From: SIG299 sp045531955
GTDB taxonomy: Bacteria > Bacillota > Clostridia > Lachnospirales > Lachnospiraceae
Length of the DNA: 64,000 nucleotides
Direction of reading: 5' to 3'
Assembly (NCBI GenBank): GCA_045531955.1
Contig: JAZSFC010000047.1
Coordinates: 34,713-98,712, forward strand
Below the pieces are notes generated by a model. That model was not told where the DNA came from, made no database searches, and saw only the letters and a list, made by a program, of their open reading frames with translations. Shown one piece after another: positions 1-8,634 of this stretch. Position 1 is the stretch's first letter. Every line of letters begins with the position of its first letter. The translations under genes were made by a program, and so were the position numbers.

Positions 1-1069
1 ATACTTCGTTAAAGGAGTTTTTGAAGGATATCAAATCCTCCTTCGGAAGTCCAGCAATCAAATCCAAATGGATATGTACGTTGTTCTTTTCCCGTACTGC
101 TGCCACGGTTTTCTTAAGCACCGAAAACTCTGTTTTACGGTTTACTGCGGTTAGTGTCTCGTTGTTTGTCGACTGCACCCCGATTTCCAACTGCACCAGT
201 CCCGGCCGCAGGGAGTTTAACAACTCTATTTGTTCCTTGGTCAGCAAATCTGCCGCCACCTCAAAATGGAAGTTAGTAATTCCGTTATCGTTCTCTTTGA
301 TATACTGTAAAAGTTCCACTGTCCGCGGTTCGTTGATATTAAAGGTACGGTCGATAAATTTCACCTGAGGAACCCGTCTCTCCAAAAAGAAGCCCAGTTC
401 TTTTTTCACTAAATCCAGGTTTCTGAACCTCACCCGCTTGTCCAAGGAAGACAAACAGTACGCACAGGAAAACGGACATCCCCTGCTGGATTCATAGTAG
501 ATGATACGGTTATCAAAAAAGCTTAAATTTTCATCTCCGTAAGGAAACGGAAGGGCGGAAAAATCTAGCGGTAATGCAGGTTCTGTCGTAAGGATTTCAC
601 CATTGTTTTCACGTACCACAATGCCGGGAATTTCATCCCATGGCCTATCTCCGTAAAAATGCATCATCCCGTTTTGCTCTGCTTCCTTATATGCTGCTAC
701 CAGTCTCGCAAAGATTTCTTCCCCTTCACCAACCATGACGCCCCGCACCTCAGGAAGCTCTGTGAGCAGTTCTTCTGCCCGGTAGGACACCTCCGGTCCG
801 CCCAGCCAGATTTCACACTGCGGGCGGATTTTTTTATAATCTTTGATTACTGTTTTAATAAATTCAATATTCCAAATATAACAAGAGAACGCCACCACAT
901 CAGCGTTTCTTTCATACAAGTCCCGCAAAACCTCACCGGGCTGCTGGTTGATGGTATACTCTGCATTCTCTGCTTCCTGCCCTTTGGATACCGCATAAGA
1001 CTTCAGGCAGTAGACCGCTAAATTAGAATGTATGTACTTTGCATTGACTGCTGCCAGTAAAATCTTCAT
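1..1069 (-). CDS. B12-binding radical SAM protein (3' end cut by window)
   Basis: An open frame runs from an ATG at 1069 to the window edge, giving 356 visible codons without a stop. Residues 1-130 look like a cobalamin-binding Rossmann domain (start MKILLAAVNAKYIHSNLAVY, then an LGGPEVSYR segment). A radical SAM domain follows, with its CxxxCxxC cluster at Cys198, Cys202 and Cys205 (RGCPFSCAYC). The family binds a [4Fe-4S] cluster and cleaves S-adenosylmethionine. The N-terminal sequence resembles the subgroup that ends in a DUF4080 domain, but that domain would lie outside the window. The substrate cannot be told. The ribosome site is weak (AAAGG). It sits 12 bp past the preceding gene on the same strand. 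Confidence 0.85.
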   Translation of the reverse strand, partial: MKILLAAVNAKYIHSNLAVYCLKSYAVSKGQEAENAEYTINQQPGEVLRDLYERNADVVAFSCYIWNIEFIKTVIKDYKKIRPQCEIWLGGPEVSYRAEELLTELPEVRGVMVGEGEEIFARLVAAYKEAEQNGMMHFYGDRPWDEIPGIVVRENNGEILTTEPALPLDFSALPFPYGDENLSFFDNRIIYYESSRGCPFSCAYCLSSLDKRVRFRNLDLVKKELGFFLERRVPQVKFIDRTFNINEPRTVELLQYIKENDNGITNFHFEVAADLLTKEQIELLNSLRPGLVQLEIGVQSTNNETLTAVNRKTEFSVLKKTVAAVREKNNVHIHLDLIAGLPKEDLISFKNSFNEV

Positions 1070-1081
1070 GGGGTAACCTTT

Positions 1082-1654
1082 CTATTCTGCGTTTTTTGCT
1101 TTTTCCCAGGATTTTGGAAAGTGCTTTTTCATAAATTCCTGTTTTTGCTCATTTCCTTCAAAAAATCCGGACCGGCTAAGTCCCTGTGCAATAAAATCGA
1201 CTAATTCGTTTTGTCTCTCTACCGATTGCTCATTGTAGCGGAGAACAACCAATTTCCCTTCTGATTCATATTTCAAAAACTCTTCATATACATCAGCAAT
1301 TTTTATTGTTTCAGCAATTATTACATCCTCTGTGGAATAAAACATGTTTTCCCTATTTTCTACCGGTTTAATATCTTCCCTATCCTCAATCCGGTATAAA
1401 TATCCCGAAACACCTTGATAAAAAGTTCTTAATTGATCTGGAAACTGCTCCTCATAATAGGCAATCCCGTTTTTCATCCAGCCGGTCACATACTTGCCGT
1501 CATATTCATTCCTCTCGGCATCCCAAATATAGTAAAGCGCATATGGGATATTGTCAGTTAAATACACAACCTTCTCTTCAGAATTATGAAGCTTTGAACG
1601 GGCATCCAACTGTGTAATTCCGGGAATGATGGAACCATGGTAAAAATTTCTCAC
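1082..1654 (-). CDS. hypothetical protein, 190 aa, N-terminal YHGS motif
   Basis: Not recognised. The start is a GTG placed by a good AAGGAGAG site 7 nt upstream. The N-terminus (MRNFYHGSIIPGI followed by VVYLTDNIPYALYYI) recalls the H-Y pattern at the start of some ADP-ribosyltransferase-like folds, but no full triad can be assigned. The rest is acidic and probably helical, with no signal peptide or membrane segment. It lies in an AT-rich accessory stretch with other small unknowns, so it may be a transferred gene. Confidence 0.6.
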   Translation of the reverse strand: MRNFYHGSIIPGITQLDARSKLHNSEEKVVYLTDNIPYALYYIWDAERNEYDGKYVTGWMKNGIAYYEEQFPDQLRTFYQGVSGYLYRIEDREDIKPVENRENMFYSTEDVIIAETIKIADVYEEFLKYESEGKLVVLRYNEQSVERQNELVDFIAQGLSRSGFFEGNEQKQEFMKKHFPKSWEKAKNAE

Positions 1655-1681
1655 AAAAATCTCTCCTTAAATTCATATTTC

Positions 1682-2116
1682 CTATTCTGCATTCTTGTAC
1701 GAAATTAAAATGTGGCATGGTGCAAATATCACCGCTGATATTATCAGTAATACTGACCTGCTCATAATACCACTAAACAAAAATATCACCGACGGCAGAA
1801 TGGACAATGCCAGCGCCCGAAATACCGTATTTTTCTTAAAGCAAATTATCCAAATGATGCAGTATGCCAGTATCAATGCCACGTTCGTCAGCAAATACAC
1901 TGCAAACGCTTCGTCTGACCACCAGCCAAACCAGGTACCCGGTATGTTAATTATCATAAAACCAAAACAACCAAACCGCCCAATTTGCTCTAAGAGTTCT
2001 ACTGTTTTATTCTGCCACCTGTTTGCAAAACCATCTTTGCATTTGATGGCATAGATGATGTTGGGTATCATGATAAGGACTATGAATATCAGTCCGAATA
2101 TGTTGAGCCAGTCCAT
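1682..2116 (-). CDS. small integral membrane protein of unknown function
   Basis: 144 residues beginning MDWLNIFGLIF. The frame is open further upstream, but an AGAGGGGAG ribosome site lies just before the ATG at 2116, so that start was chosen. Four hydrophobic stretches (about residues 4-22, 43-62, 70-90 and 95-135) indicate a four-helix membrane protein. No catalytic motif is visible. It follows the 190-aa unknown gene closely on the same strand and may be co-transcribed with it. Confidence 0.6.
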   Translation of the reverse strand: MDWLNIFGLIFIVLIMIPNIIYAIKCKDGFANRWQNKTVELLEQIGRFGCFGFMIINIPGTWFGWWSDEAFAVYLLTNVALILAYCIIWIICFKKNTVFRALALSILPSVIFLFSGIMSRSVLLIISAVIFAPCHILISYKNAE

Positions 2117-2164
2117 ATAACTCTCCCCTCTTAATAACAGCATATGGCTAAATAGGTTTATTTT

Positions 2165-2656
2165 CTACACATCCTTGTCCATATATCTGCCATTTTCCCG
2201 CTCATTTCTATATATGTAGCCACATTTTTCATATAACTTTCTTGCATTCACATTCGCATCCGCCACAAATAAAACGCATTTCTTACACAAAAGCTGACGG
2301 GCTGCCTCATCCATTTCATACAGTGCCGCTTCACCATAACCCTTTCGTCTCTCTCTCTCAAAAACATGGAAATCGCATAAAAACAGATACGTATCCCTTC
2401 TACGATCGTATATATACCACATATATCCGACTATGGCTGAGTCCGCTTTTCTTTCAATTACCATCAAGTAATTATCCTGCGTATCCTTGCCATCCGGAAG
2501 CATTTGAGGAAGTCTCGCTTTTACCTCTAAACAAGCCTCTTCCATGCTTATTCCCTTATCCTTTGCTAAACCGGCTGCATGATGCTCAATATTATAAAAA
2601 GAATATGACTCAAATTCTTCCTCTGTCATTTTTCTTAATTGTATGCTTCTGTCCAT
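2165..2656 (-). CDS. GNAT family N-acetyltransferase
   Basis: 163 residues with the acetyl-CoA-binding motif A (V-F-E-R-E-R-R-K-G-Y-G, the R/Q-x-x-G-x-G pattern) near residue 110. A typical C-terminal GNAT strand follows (ADANVNARKLYEKCGY). The N-terminal half (EEACLEVKARLPQMLPDG) matches small stand-alone GNATs of Firmicutes. Substrate unknown. It belongs to the AT-rich accessory patch at the start of the window. Confidence 0.85.
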   Translation of the reverse strand: MDRSIQLRKMTEEEFESYSFYNIEHHAAGLAKDKGISMEEACLEVKARLPQMLPDGKDTQDNYLMVIERKADSAIVGYMWYIYDRRRDTYLFLCDFHVFERERRKGYGEAALYEMDEAARQLLCKKCVLFVADANVNARKLYEKCGYIYRNERENGRYMDKDV

Positions 2657-2694
2657 CCTGTCATCCTCCCGCTTTCACCCGAATATCTTTCCGG

Positions 2695-3084
2695 TTAAAA
2701 GAAATAGCAATTCTCTTCACCAATAATTCCAGCGAGCATCTTCTTAATTTCCACGCCATGTGGCGGTGGCTCGATTGTACCGCAAACTGTTCTGAGACAA
2801 CTTCTTTGCGTGCATATCTTAAACTTCCAGTGGTTAGTATCGGACTCACTGGCGGTATAATCGTCACAATCCCAATCTTCCATACAATGATATAAAATGT
2901 TATACAACTCTTTTTTCTGTTGCTCAGACATCGGCCATATTCTGCCACTGATTAAATTGCCGCTATGATAAAGTCTTACCTGAATTTCTGTTTGAAGCAC
3001 TTTTGTTACAACGCTTACAATATCTTCTGTATTTTCCCAGGAAATCGTACAACTGGTAATATGTTTGCTCTCATTTTTTGCCAT
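2695..3084 (-). CDS. hypothetical protein, 129 aa
   Basis: Not recognised. The ATG at 3084 has a GAGGTG site at good spacing. The protein is soluble and mixed alpha/beta. Its C-terminus contains VCGTIEPPPHG and a final ENCYFF segment that looks like a conserved small-domain signature, but I cannot name the family. An overlapping frame at 2661-2948 is a shadow. Confidence 0.55.
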   Translation of the reverse strand: MAKNESKHITSCTISWENTEDIVSVVTKVLQTEIQVRLYHSGNLISGRIWPMSEQQKKELYNILYHCMEDWDCDDYTASESDTNHWKFKICTQRSCLRTVCGTIEPPPHGVEIKKMLAGIIGEENCYFF

Positions 3085-3106
3085 AGGTCACCTCGAACTC
3101 ACAGCA

Positions 3107-3139
3107 TTTAACTGTTCGACAAATTGGAATTTGTCGCAC
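3107..3139. repeat. short intergenic palindromic repeat, copy 1
   Basis: The spacer upstream of the S41 peptidase stop contains CGACAAATT-GG-AATTTGTCG, a perfect 9-bp inverted repeat with a 2-nt centre. Related sequence lies in the next two spacers (near 4478-4535 and 5119-5160). Confidence 0.55.
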
Positions 3140-3175
3140 TACTTGTATAAGTATTTTAAAATGTAAAATTCTGCT

Positions 3176-4456
3176 CTAGTCGTTAGTCTTTTCTTTTTGT
3201 TCAATCAGTTTCATAACAAATTCAAGGTCTACATCTCTATTTAAATGTTCTGGTGTCCATGGAATATAGTAATCCACTTTTACTCCTTTTTTCATCATGC
3301 CGTTTCCACTATCTACCGAAAGCAAGCGACTGGTAGGATACATCAAACTAAAGTCATCATACTGGACAAACGCTACATTTGAATAATCTAAAATCCCCAT
3401 CGTTGATCTGCCAACCACACTCACTTTTGGGAACATACTAAATACAGCGACAAAATTGTCACCTGAAGAAGCGCATCCACTGTCTGTAATAATATACATC
3501 TTTTCTACATTGGAATCTCCAATAATAGGAATATCCATTTCTTCATCTTCGCGTTTGATAAAACCCTTTCCCCTATTTTCCAGCAACTCATCTTTCATCA
3601 TCTGTAAAATTGCTTTCGTTTCTTCTGGAATTTCCATATTTAGATATTCATCCACTGCTTTCAAGCGTGTGTCACAATTTCGCAGAGAATAATTTATTTC
3701 TGAACCGTCCTTGTTTGCGCTCTCGTCAATCAGTTCTAATTCATCAAGTCTCTTTCCATTTGGCAATGAGTATTGTAAAAGCGGCAAAAAGCAAGTATCC
3801 GAACCGCCTCCATTATTTCTTACATCAACAATTAGTGCCTTCGAATTCTTTAGAAGTTCAGCATTCTCCGCATACATCTGCTGAATCTGCTCCTCATCGC
3901 TGAAATCAGCCAGGCGAACATAGCTAATTCCATTTCCCATGTCCTTACAACTGTATTTTACTTCAGCACTTTCAAATGAGCCAAGTTCTATATTATATGT
4001 TTCTTCTTTCTTTGATTCTACTGAAATATAAGTGATAGTTTTTGCAAATCTAAGCAAATATTCCCAATGAGGTGCTTGGCGTTCTTCAGTCTCTCCAAAC
4101 AAAAACAATTCATGTTTTTTTGCAAACTCATTTATTTCTAATCCATCCACACGAATGATTCTATCGCCTACTTTTAACTCTATATCTTTTGACACAGATG
4201 TTATATATAATGCATCTTGGTATCTTTGTACTCCAAATGCAATGTGTCCGACTCCTTTCAAACTAAAGCCTAAATGTCCGGTCAGCCCAAATGTATTCAG
4301 ATACGAATTAACTAAATACAAAAAATCCATATCCAACATATCTTCTTTGATTTTTTCCATGTATATATATGAATCCGCTCCCAATTTATCCTTGCAAGAA
4401 GCTGAATCTTCTTTCATAATCTTTACTATGTCTTGAAAAATCTCTACTTTTGTCAT
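3176..4456 (-). CDS. S41 family (C-terminal processing type) serine peptidase
   Basis: 426 residues. The S41 core is visible: an LIVDVRNNGGGSD segment near residue 212 and the nucleophile region SGCASSGDNF near 325, where the second Ser of ASS is the likely nucleophile. A degenerate PDZ-like segment (VGDRIIRVDGLEINEF) lies near residues 95-115. There is no signal peptide, so the protein appears cytoplasmic, unlike classical CtpA. The ribosome site is GGAGGAAAAG. The gene is AT-rich compared with the core genes and is bracketed by related palindromic repeats, both suggesting transfer. Confidence 0.8.
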   Translation of the reverse strand: MTKVEIFQDIVKIMKEDSASCKDKLGADSYIYMEKIKEDMLDMDFLYLVNSYLNTFGLTGHLGFSLKGVGHIAFGVQRYQDALYITSVSKDIELKVGDRIIRVDGLEINEFAKKHELFLFGETEERQAPHWEYLLRFAKTITYISVESKKEETYNIELGSFESAEVKYSCKDMGNGISYVRLADFSDEEQIQQMYAENAELLKNSKALIVDVRNNGGGSDTCFLPLLQYSLPNGKRLDELELIDESANKDGSEINYSLRNCDTRLKAVDEYLNMEIPEETKAILQMMKDELLENRGKGFIKREDEEMDIPIIGDSNVEKMYIITDSGCASSGDNFVAVFSMFPKVSVVGRSTMGILDYSNVAFVQYDDFSLMYPTSRLLSVDSGNGMMKKGVKVDYYIPWTPEHLNRDVDLEFVMKLIEQKEKTND

Positions 4457-4477
4457 TTTCTCTTTTCCTCCTAGCTT

Positions 4478-4535
4478 TTAACGTTTCGACCAATTCAAGT
4501 TTATCTAATTGCTCTACATATTGGAATTTACCTAA
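4478..4535. repeat. short intergenic palindromic repeat, copy 2 (two units)
   Basis: Read on the minus strand, this spacer holds two similar units of about 25 bp: GGTAAATTCCAATATGTAGA and GATAAACTTGAATTGGTCGA, each followed by a TTA-containing tail. The first resembles copy 1 and the second matches copy 3. It overlaps the last bases of the downstream GNAT gene. Confidence 0.5.
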
Positions 4536-5110
4536 CTATTTATACCTTGCATGCTCATATAATCATCTCTAAGCATACCGTAGATATTATAGTCGCAATA
4601 AACAGAAACCATTTTTCCTTGGCGAACAGTTCCTTCTTTTATAAAACCACATTTTTCCATAACTTTATTTGAAGCAACATTTCTTACATCCACACGTCCA
4701 TTCAATCGGTCTATTTCTGTGTTATCAAATATAAACCGTACCACTTCCTTTAAAGCTTCTGTAGTAATCCCCATATTCCAGTACTTCGGATTAACTCTGT
4801 ATGCTATATCACCCATTCTGGCATTTTGGATATCAAATACTGCAATCATACCTACCACTTTATTGAATTCTTTCAATACAATTCCCCAATCAAAATCAGG
4901 AGAAGGTTTTCTTTTTACCCAAGGGCGAGGGTCAATAAACATGAGTTCGGGATTTTTCTCGCTCTTGCTTGCCTTTCTTCCCCAATATGTATAAATTTCA
5001 TCTCTTCCCAACCACTCTTTTAAATCATCCCTATCGTTTTCGTTAAGCACACGAATAATCAATCTGTCTGTTTCAAGAATTGGCTTGTCTATTTCATAAT
5101 CTTTTAACAT
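4532..5110 (-). CDS. RimJ/RimL-type GNAT N-acetyltransferase
   Basis: 192 residues from the ATG at 5110, chosen because a GGGGGAAAC site precedes it. The longer frame start at 5131 lacks one. It begins with the family hallmark LETDRLIIRVLNENDRDDL. It has MGDIAYRVNPKYWNMGITTEAL (a variant acetyl-CoA loop) and ends with the usual NVASNKVMEKCGF segment. RimJ/L-type enzymes acetylate protein N-termini or small amines; the target here is unknown. It is flanked on both sides by the short repeats. Confidence 0.85.
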   Translation of the reverse strand: MLKDYEIDKPILETDRLIIRVLNENDRDDLKEWLGRDEIYTYWGRKASKSEKNPELMFIDPRPWVKRKPSPDFDWGIVLKEFNKVVGMIAVFDIQNARMGDIAYRVNPKYWNMGITTEALKEVVRFIFDNTEIDRLNGRVDVRNVASNKVMEKCGFIKEGTVRQGKMVSVYCDYNIYGMLRDDYMSMQGINS

Positions 5111-5118
5111 AGTTTCCC

Positions 5119-5160
5119 CCGTCAAATTCAAGTTTATCGACCTATTTCAAGTTCAATTTT
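5119..5160. repeat. short intergenic palindromic repeat, copy 3
   Basis: On the minus strand this spacer reads CGATAAACTTGAATTTGACG, matching the second unit of the copy at 4478-4535 at most positions. With the other two copies it delimits the S41 peptidase and the GNAT gene. Confidence 0.45.
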
Positions 5161-5161
5161 G

Positions 5162-5671
5162 TTAAAACAACCCCAGCGCAATCACTTCCGCACACTCCGC
5201 AGAACTCATCACACTCGTATCCACCCGCATGCTGTACGCAATATTCTCCGCCATCAGTTCAAACTGCTCCTGTGACTGGTTCTCGAACCGGTCGCCTCTT
5301 GCAATGTTTCTCTCTCTGCAAATTTCCAACGGACAATACACTTCCACGATATCCAGCGGATTATCCTTTAAAATTGTTTTTAACTGCTCATAGTGTGGTT
5401 TGATTTCCTCCCGCTCCACCAAAATTCCGTCAATCAGCACGTTCTTTCCCATATCGGAATACAGTTTTGCGGTGTGGTACATCATAATAATGACTTCACT
5501 CAAATACTTCCAATAATTTTCCTGCAAGAATTTTTCTCCCACCATCTCCTGGAACAAATCATTTGCCACCACATAAAAGAATACGTCGTCCCGCTCCTGA
5601 AGTGCCTCCACAATGGAGGTTTTGCCGGAGCTGGTAACTCCGTTTAAAAATATGATTCTGCCTTTGTTCAT
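5162..5671 (-). CDS. chloramphenicol phosphotransferase-like P-loop kinase
   Basis: 169 residues with a Walker A motif at the N-terminus (FLNGVTSSGKTSIV, residues 9-22), a VLIDGILVE segment near 78 and a C-P-L-E-I-C-R-E-R-N lid-like region. This layout matches the chloramphenicol phosphotransferase-like family (about 170-180 aa) of small-molecule kinases. The family name does not prove drug resistance. Its start overlaps the stop of the HAD gene by 4 bp (ATGA), implying translational coupling. Confidence 0.75.
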   Translation of the reverse strand: MNKGRIIFLNGVTSSGKTSIVEALQERDDVFFYVVANDLFQEMVGEKFLQENYWKYLSEVIIMMYHTAKLYSDMGKNVLIDGILVEREEIKPHYEQLKTILKDNPLDIVEVYCPLEICRERNIARGDRFENQSQEQFELMAENIAYSMRVDTSVMSSAECAEVIALGLF

Positions 5672-6354
5672 TTCACAATCTCCGACACTTCCCCAATATC
5701 TCTTATCTCGTAATCCGGCTTAAGTGCACTGGTATTTTCCGCACCCTTAGGGTTGAACCAACAGGTCTTGATACCGGCATTGACACCACCCTGGATATCG
5801 CTGGTTAGGGAATCGCCCACAATCAGTACTTCCTCTTTATTATACTCGCCAATCTCCGCAAATACCGCATCAAAGAATCCCTTATTTGGCTTCTCAACAC
5901 CCACTACCTCGGAAATGAAAACATGGTCAAACTCCTTATCGAGGCCGGAATTTTTCAGCTTTCCGTCCTGGGCAACCTTGGTACCGTTAGTTACAGCACA
6001 CTGAAGCACCTTGCCCTTTAGCGCCTGTACCGTTTCCAAAGCGTTCTCGTAAAAAACAACAGTTTCCCCAAGCAAAATCTGGTACAATTCATTAAAGCCT
6101 GCTGCCACGGATGCATCCAGACCATACGCATTTAAGAAATCTTCAAAGCGCTTTACCAAAAGCACCGGCTTTTCAATTTCGCCCCGCTCCATCGCCTGCC
6201 AGTAGCCACGGTTAATCACCTTGTAGTTCTCCAGCATTTCATCGGTGCACTCACCCAAGTTATATTTTTCAAAACATCCGCGGATGCCCGCTTCCTCTGC
6301 CTTTTCAAAATTCAGCAAAGTGGCGTCCACGTCCCATAAAATTACTTTAAACAT
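5668..6354 (-). CDS. yjjG: YjjG-family HAD-IA nucleotidase
   Basis: 228 residues from the ATG at 6354, which has an AAAGAGGAAAC site; an upstream in-frame ATG at 6369 lacks one. HAD motif I is DVDATLLNF (Asp nucleophile and acid/base), motif II is AVTNGT, motif III Lys lies in VGVEKPNKGFF, and motif IV is LIVGDSLTSDIQGG. The YjjG group dephosphorylates pyrimidine nucleoside monophosphates, including non-canonical ones, so a house-cleaning role is likely. It is coupled to the downstream P-loop kinase. Confidence 0.85.
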   Translation of the reverse strand: MFKVILWDVDATLLNFEKAEEAGIRGCFEKYNLGECTDEMLENYKVINRGYWQAMERGEIEKPVLLVKRFEDFLNAYGLDASVAAGFNELYQILLGETVVFYENALETVQALKGKVLQCAVTNGTKVAQDGKLKNSGLDKEFDHVFISEVVGVEKPNKGFFDAVFAEIGEYNKEEVLIVGDSLTSDIQGGVNAGIKTCWFNPKGAENTSALKPDYEIRDIGEVSEIVK

Positions 6355-6378
6355 AGTTTCCTCTTTCAAAAAATCAAC

Positions 6379-6852
6379 TTACTTTAAACTTGCTGCTCTC
6401 TCTTTAATCTTTTTATTGAAATTAATGATATTGTGGTCATACTCCTCCTCCATCAGGCTGGAGTGCAACAGAAAATCCGCAGTCGCCTTATTATTTGCCA
6501 TCGGAATATCATACACCTGAGCAATACGAAGCAGCGCCTTTACATCCGGGTCGTGAGGCTGGGCTGCAAACGGGTCGGAAAAGAATACTACAAAGTCAAT
6601 TTTTCCTTCCACAATTTTTGCACCAATCTGCTGGTCACCGCCCAGCGGACCGGAGTTGTAACCACGCACCGGAAGGCCGGTTGCTTCCGTAATCATGCGG
6701 GCGGTGGTACCGGTACCGGACAAAAAATGGCCCTTTAAAATTTCTTTATTCGCTTCACACCAGCCTACCATCTCTGCCTTCTTGCCGTCGTGGGCAATCA
6801 GGGCAATGTTTTTTTGTTTTCCTATAGTCATTGTAATAAAATCATCATTCAT
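6379..6852 (-). CDS. mgsA: methylglyoxal synthase
   Basis: 157 residues. It converts dihydroxyacetone phosphate to methylglyoxal plus phosphate, a glycolytic bypass used when phosphate is scarce. It shows the start IALIAHDGKK, the phosphate-binding LSGTGTT and the signature GPLGGDQQIG, whose Asp73 corresponds to the catalytic aspartate. The ending DIPMANNKATADFLL is also typical, as is the length. It may be co-transcribed with yjjG, whose start lies 25 bp downstream. Confidence 0.95.
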   Translation of the reverse strand: MNDDFITMTIGKQKNIALIAHDGKKAEMVGWCEANKEILKGHFLSGTGTTARMITEATGLPVRGYNSGPLGGDQQIGAKIVEGKIDFVVFFSDPFAAQPHDPDVKALLRIAQVYDIPMANNKATADFLLHSSLMEEEYDHNIINFNKKIKERAASLK

Positions 6853-6890
6853 TGTAGTTTCCTCCGTAGTCCATCCGCATCTGCAAACTT

Positions 6891-8540
6891 CTAGCGTCCC
6901 TCTTTTGTTACAGTCATGCCAAGCTGGATGGTTTCCTTTTCCAACTGAATGACTGCATTTTTAATTTCAATTAACTGTTCCGGTGTCAGTTTTCCTTCCA
7001 CCGCAGAATTTGCATTTTTCAAAAATTCATTTACGGTTTCCCGAAGGTCTGCCAGCTTATCCTGCAGAGCAAGTACCTGCTCTACATCCACCAGCTCTTC
7101 CGTAGCTTCCTCAAAGGTCATACCGGCGGCATCTGCCAAATCCACTTCTGTCATGCCATGAATTGCATCACACGGATATCCGGTTGCTTCACGAATCTTC
7201 TGCTCCAGTGCTTCCTTGGCTTCTGTTTCACCATGAACCAGGAAAATATGCTGCGGCGCTTTCTGCAGACCCTTTACCCAGTCAAGCAGCCCTTCGTAAT
7301 CCGCATGACCGGAGAAGCCCTCCAGGTTGTAAATCTTTGCCTGAACGACTATCTTTTCACCAAGTACGGAAAGCTCCTTTTCACCATCCACAATGCGACG
7401 GCCCAGAGTTCCGTTTGCCTGATAACCGACAAAAACAATACTGCTCTTCGGATTCCAAAGGTTGTGTTTTAAATGATGACGGATACGTCCCGCATCGCAC
7501 ATGCCACTGGCAGAAATAATAATCTTCGGACGATTATCCTCATTCAGTGCCTTAGATTCATCACTGGTTCTGGTGAAATTCAAATTCGGGAAATCCAGCG
7601 GATTATCACCGTTTAATATATAGTCTTTGGTTTCCGCATCAAACACCTGGGCATTTCTTCTAAACACCTGGGTAGTAGTAACGGCCATCGGGCTGTCGAT
7701 ATACACCTGCACTTTCGAAAGCAGATCATGATAGTATTCATCGGACTCATAAAAACGGTTTAATTCATAAATCAGCTCCTGGGTACGGCCTACCGCAAAG
7801 GCAGGAATAATCACGTTGCCGCCTCGCTTTACGGTATCTGCAATAATATCAATGAGTGCTTGGATACTGGACTCATTGCTTTCATGTAAACGATCGCCAT
7901 AGGTGGATTCCATTACCACAAAGTCTGCTTTTTTTATCTTTTTCGGGTCACGAAGAATCGGTCTGTCATCCACACCGATATCTCCGGTATATACCAATTT
8001 TACTGTCTTTTCATTTTCTGTAATCCAAAGCTCTGTAATAGCAGAACCAAGAATGTGACCGGCATCATTAAATACTGCCTTCATCTGGTCGTTTACCGTA
8101 AACAGCTGATCATACAAAATCGGACTTACCTGTTTTAGCGCTGCATTGGCATCCTCCATAGTATACATCGGTTCCACCGGCGAAAGTCCTTTTCTGAGCG
8201 CCTTTTTAGTCTGCCATTCCGCTTCCTTTTGCTGAATATGTGCACAGTCCGGAAGCATAACCTTAAGTAAATCCGCAGTAGCATCCGTGCAATAAATCGG
8301 TCCGGCAAAGCCCTGTTTTACAAGCAGCGGAAGTCTGCCGCAGTGGTCCACATGGGCGTGGCTCAAAATCACACATTCTATTTCTGCAGGGTTAAACGGA
8401 AAAGGCTCTAAATTCTGCGCCTCCTCTTTTTTTCCTCCCTGAAACATACCGCAATCCAGTAAAATCTGATGTTTATCTGTCGTCACCAAGTGACAGGAAC
8501 CGGTTACCTCATTTACTGCTCCGCAAAACTTAATTTTCAT
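6891..8540 (-). CDS. MBL-fold beta-CASP RNA metallo-hydrolase
   Basis: 549 residues from the ATG at 8540, chosen for the GAAAGGAG site. The zinc motif HxHxDH is at residues 61-66 (LSHAHVDHCGRLP). Later metal ligands are in DAGHILGSA and YTGDIGVDDRPIL. The beta-CASP signatures ESTYGDR, PAFAVGRTQE, SPMA, SASGMCDAGRI and FSGHAD follow in order. This is the CPSF73/Ysh1-like RNase family. The last 65 residues form a charged, probably coiled-coil tail not needed for catalysis. Confidence 0.9.
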   Translation of the reverse strand: MKIKFCGAVNEVTGSCHLVTTDKHQILLDCGMFQGGKKEEAQNLEPFPFNPAEIECVILSHAHVDHCGRLPLLVKQGFAGPIYCTDATADLLKVMLPDCAHIQQKEAEWQTKKALRKGLSPVEPMYTMEDANAALKQVSPILYDQLFTVNDQMKAVFNDAGHILGSAITELWITENEKTVKLVYTGDIGVDDRPILRDPKKIKKADFVVMESTYGDRLHESNESSIQALIDIIADTVKRGGNVIIPAFAVGRTQELIYELNRFYESDEYYHDLLSKVQVYIDSPMAVTTTQVFRRNAQVFDAETKDYILNGDNPLDFPNLNFTRTSDESKALNEDNRPKIIISASGMCDAGRIRHHLKHNLWNPKSSIVFVGYQANGTLGRRIVDGEKELSVLGEKIVVQAKIYNLEGFSGHADYEGLLDWVKGLQKAPQHIFLVHGETEAKEALEQKIREATGYPCDAIHGMTEVDLADAAGMTFEEATEELVDVEQVLALQDKLADLRETVNEFLKNANSAVEGKLTPEQLIEIKNAVIQLEKETIQLGMTVTKEGR

Positions 8541-8634
8541 AGTTGTTTCTCCTTTCACGTCAACGATATATAAAATATATTTTTGTTTTCTCTCCTACTA
8601 TTATGTACATTTTCCCATCTTTAATAATAGCGTT

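Noticed and set aside
2661..2948. Minus-strand frame of 95 aa overlapping the 129-aa unknown gene
   Set aside because: It lies in another frame of a better-supported gene, has no ribosome site and no protein-like composition.
3107..5160. Integron attC sites
   Set aside because: The repeats have some GTTA-containing ends but lack convincing paired R and L boxes, and no integrase is in the window. Kept only as an unexplained repeat.
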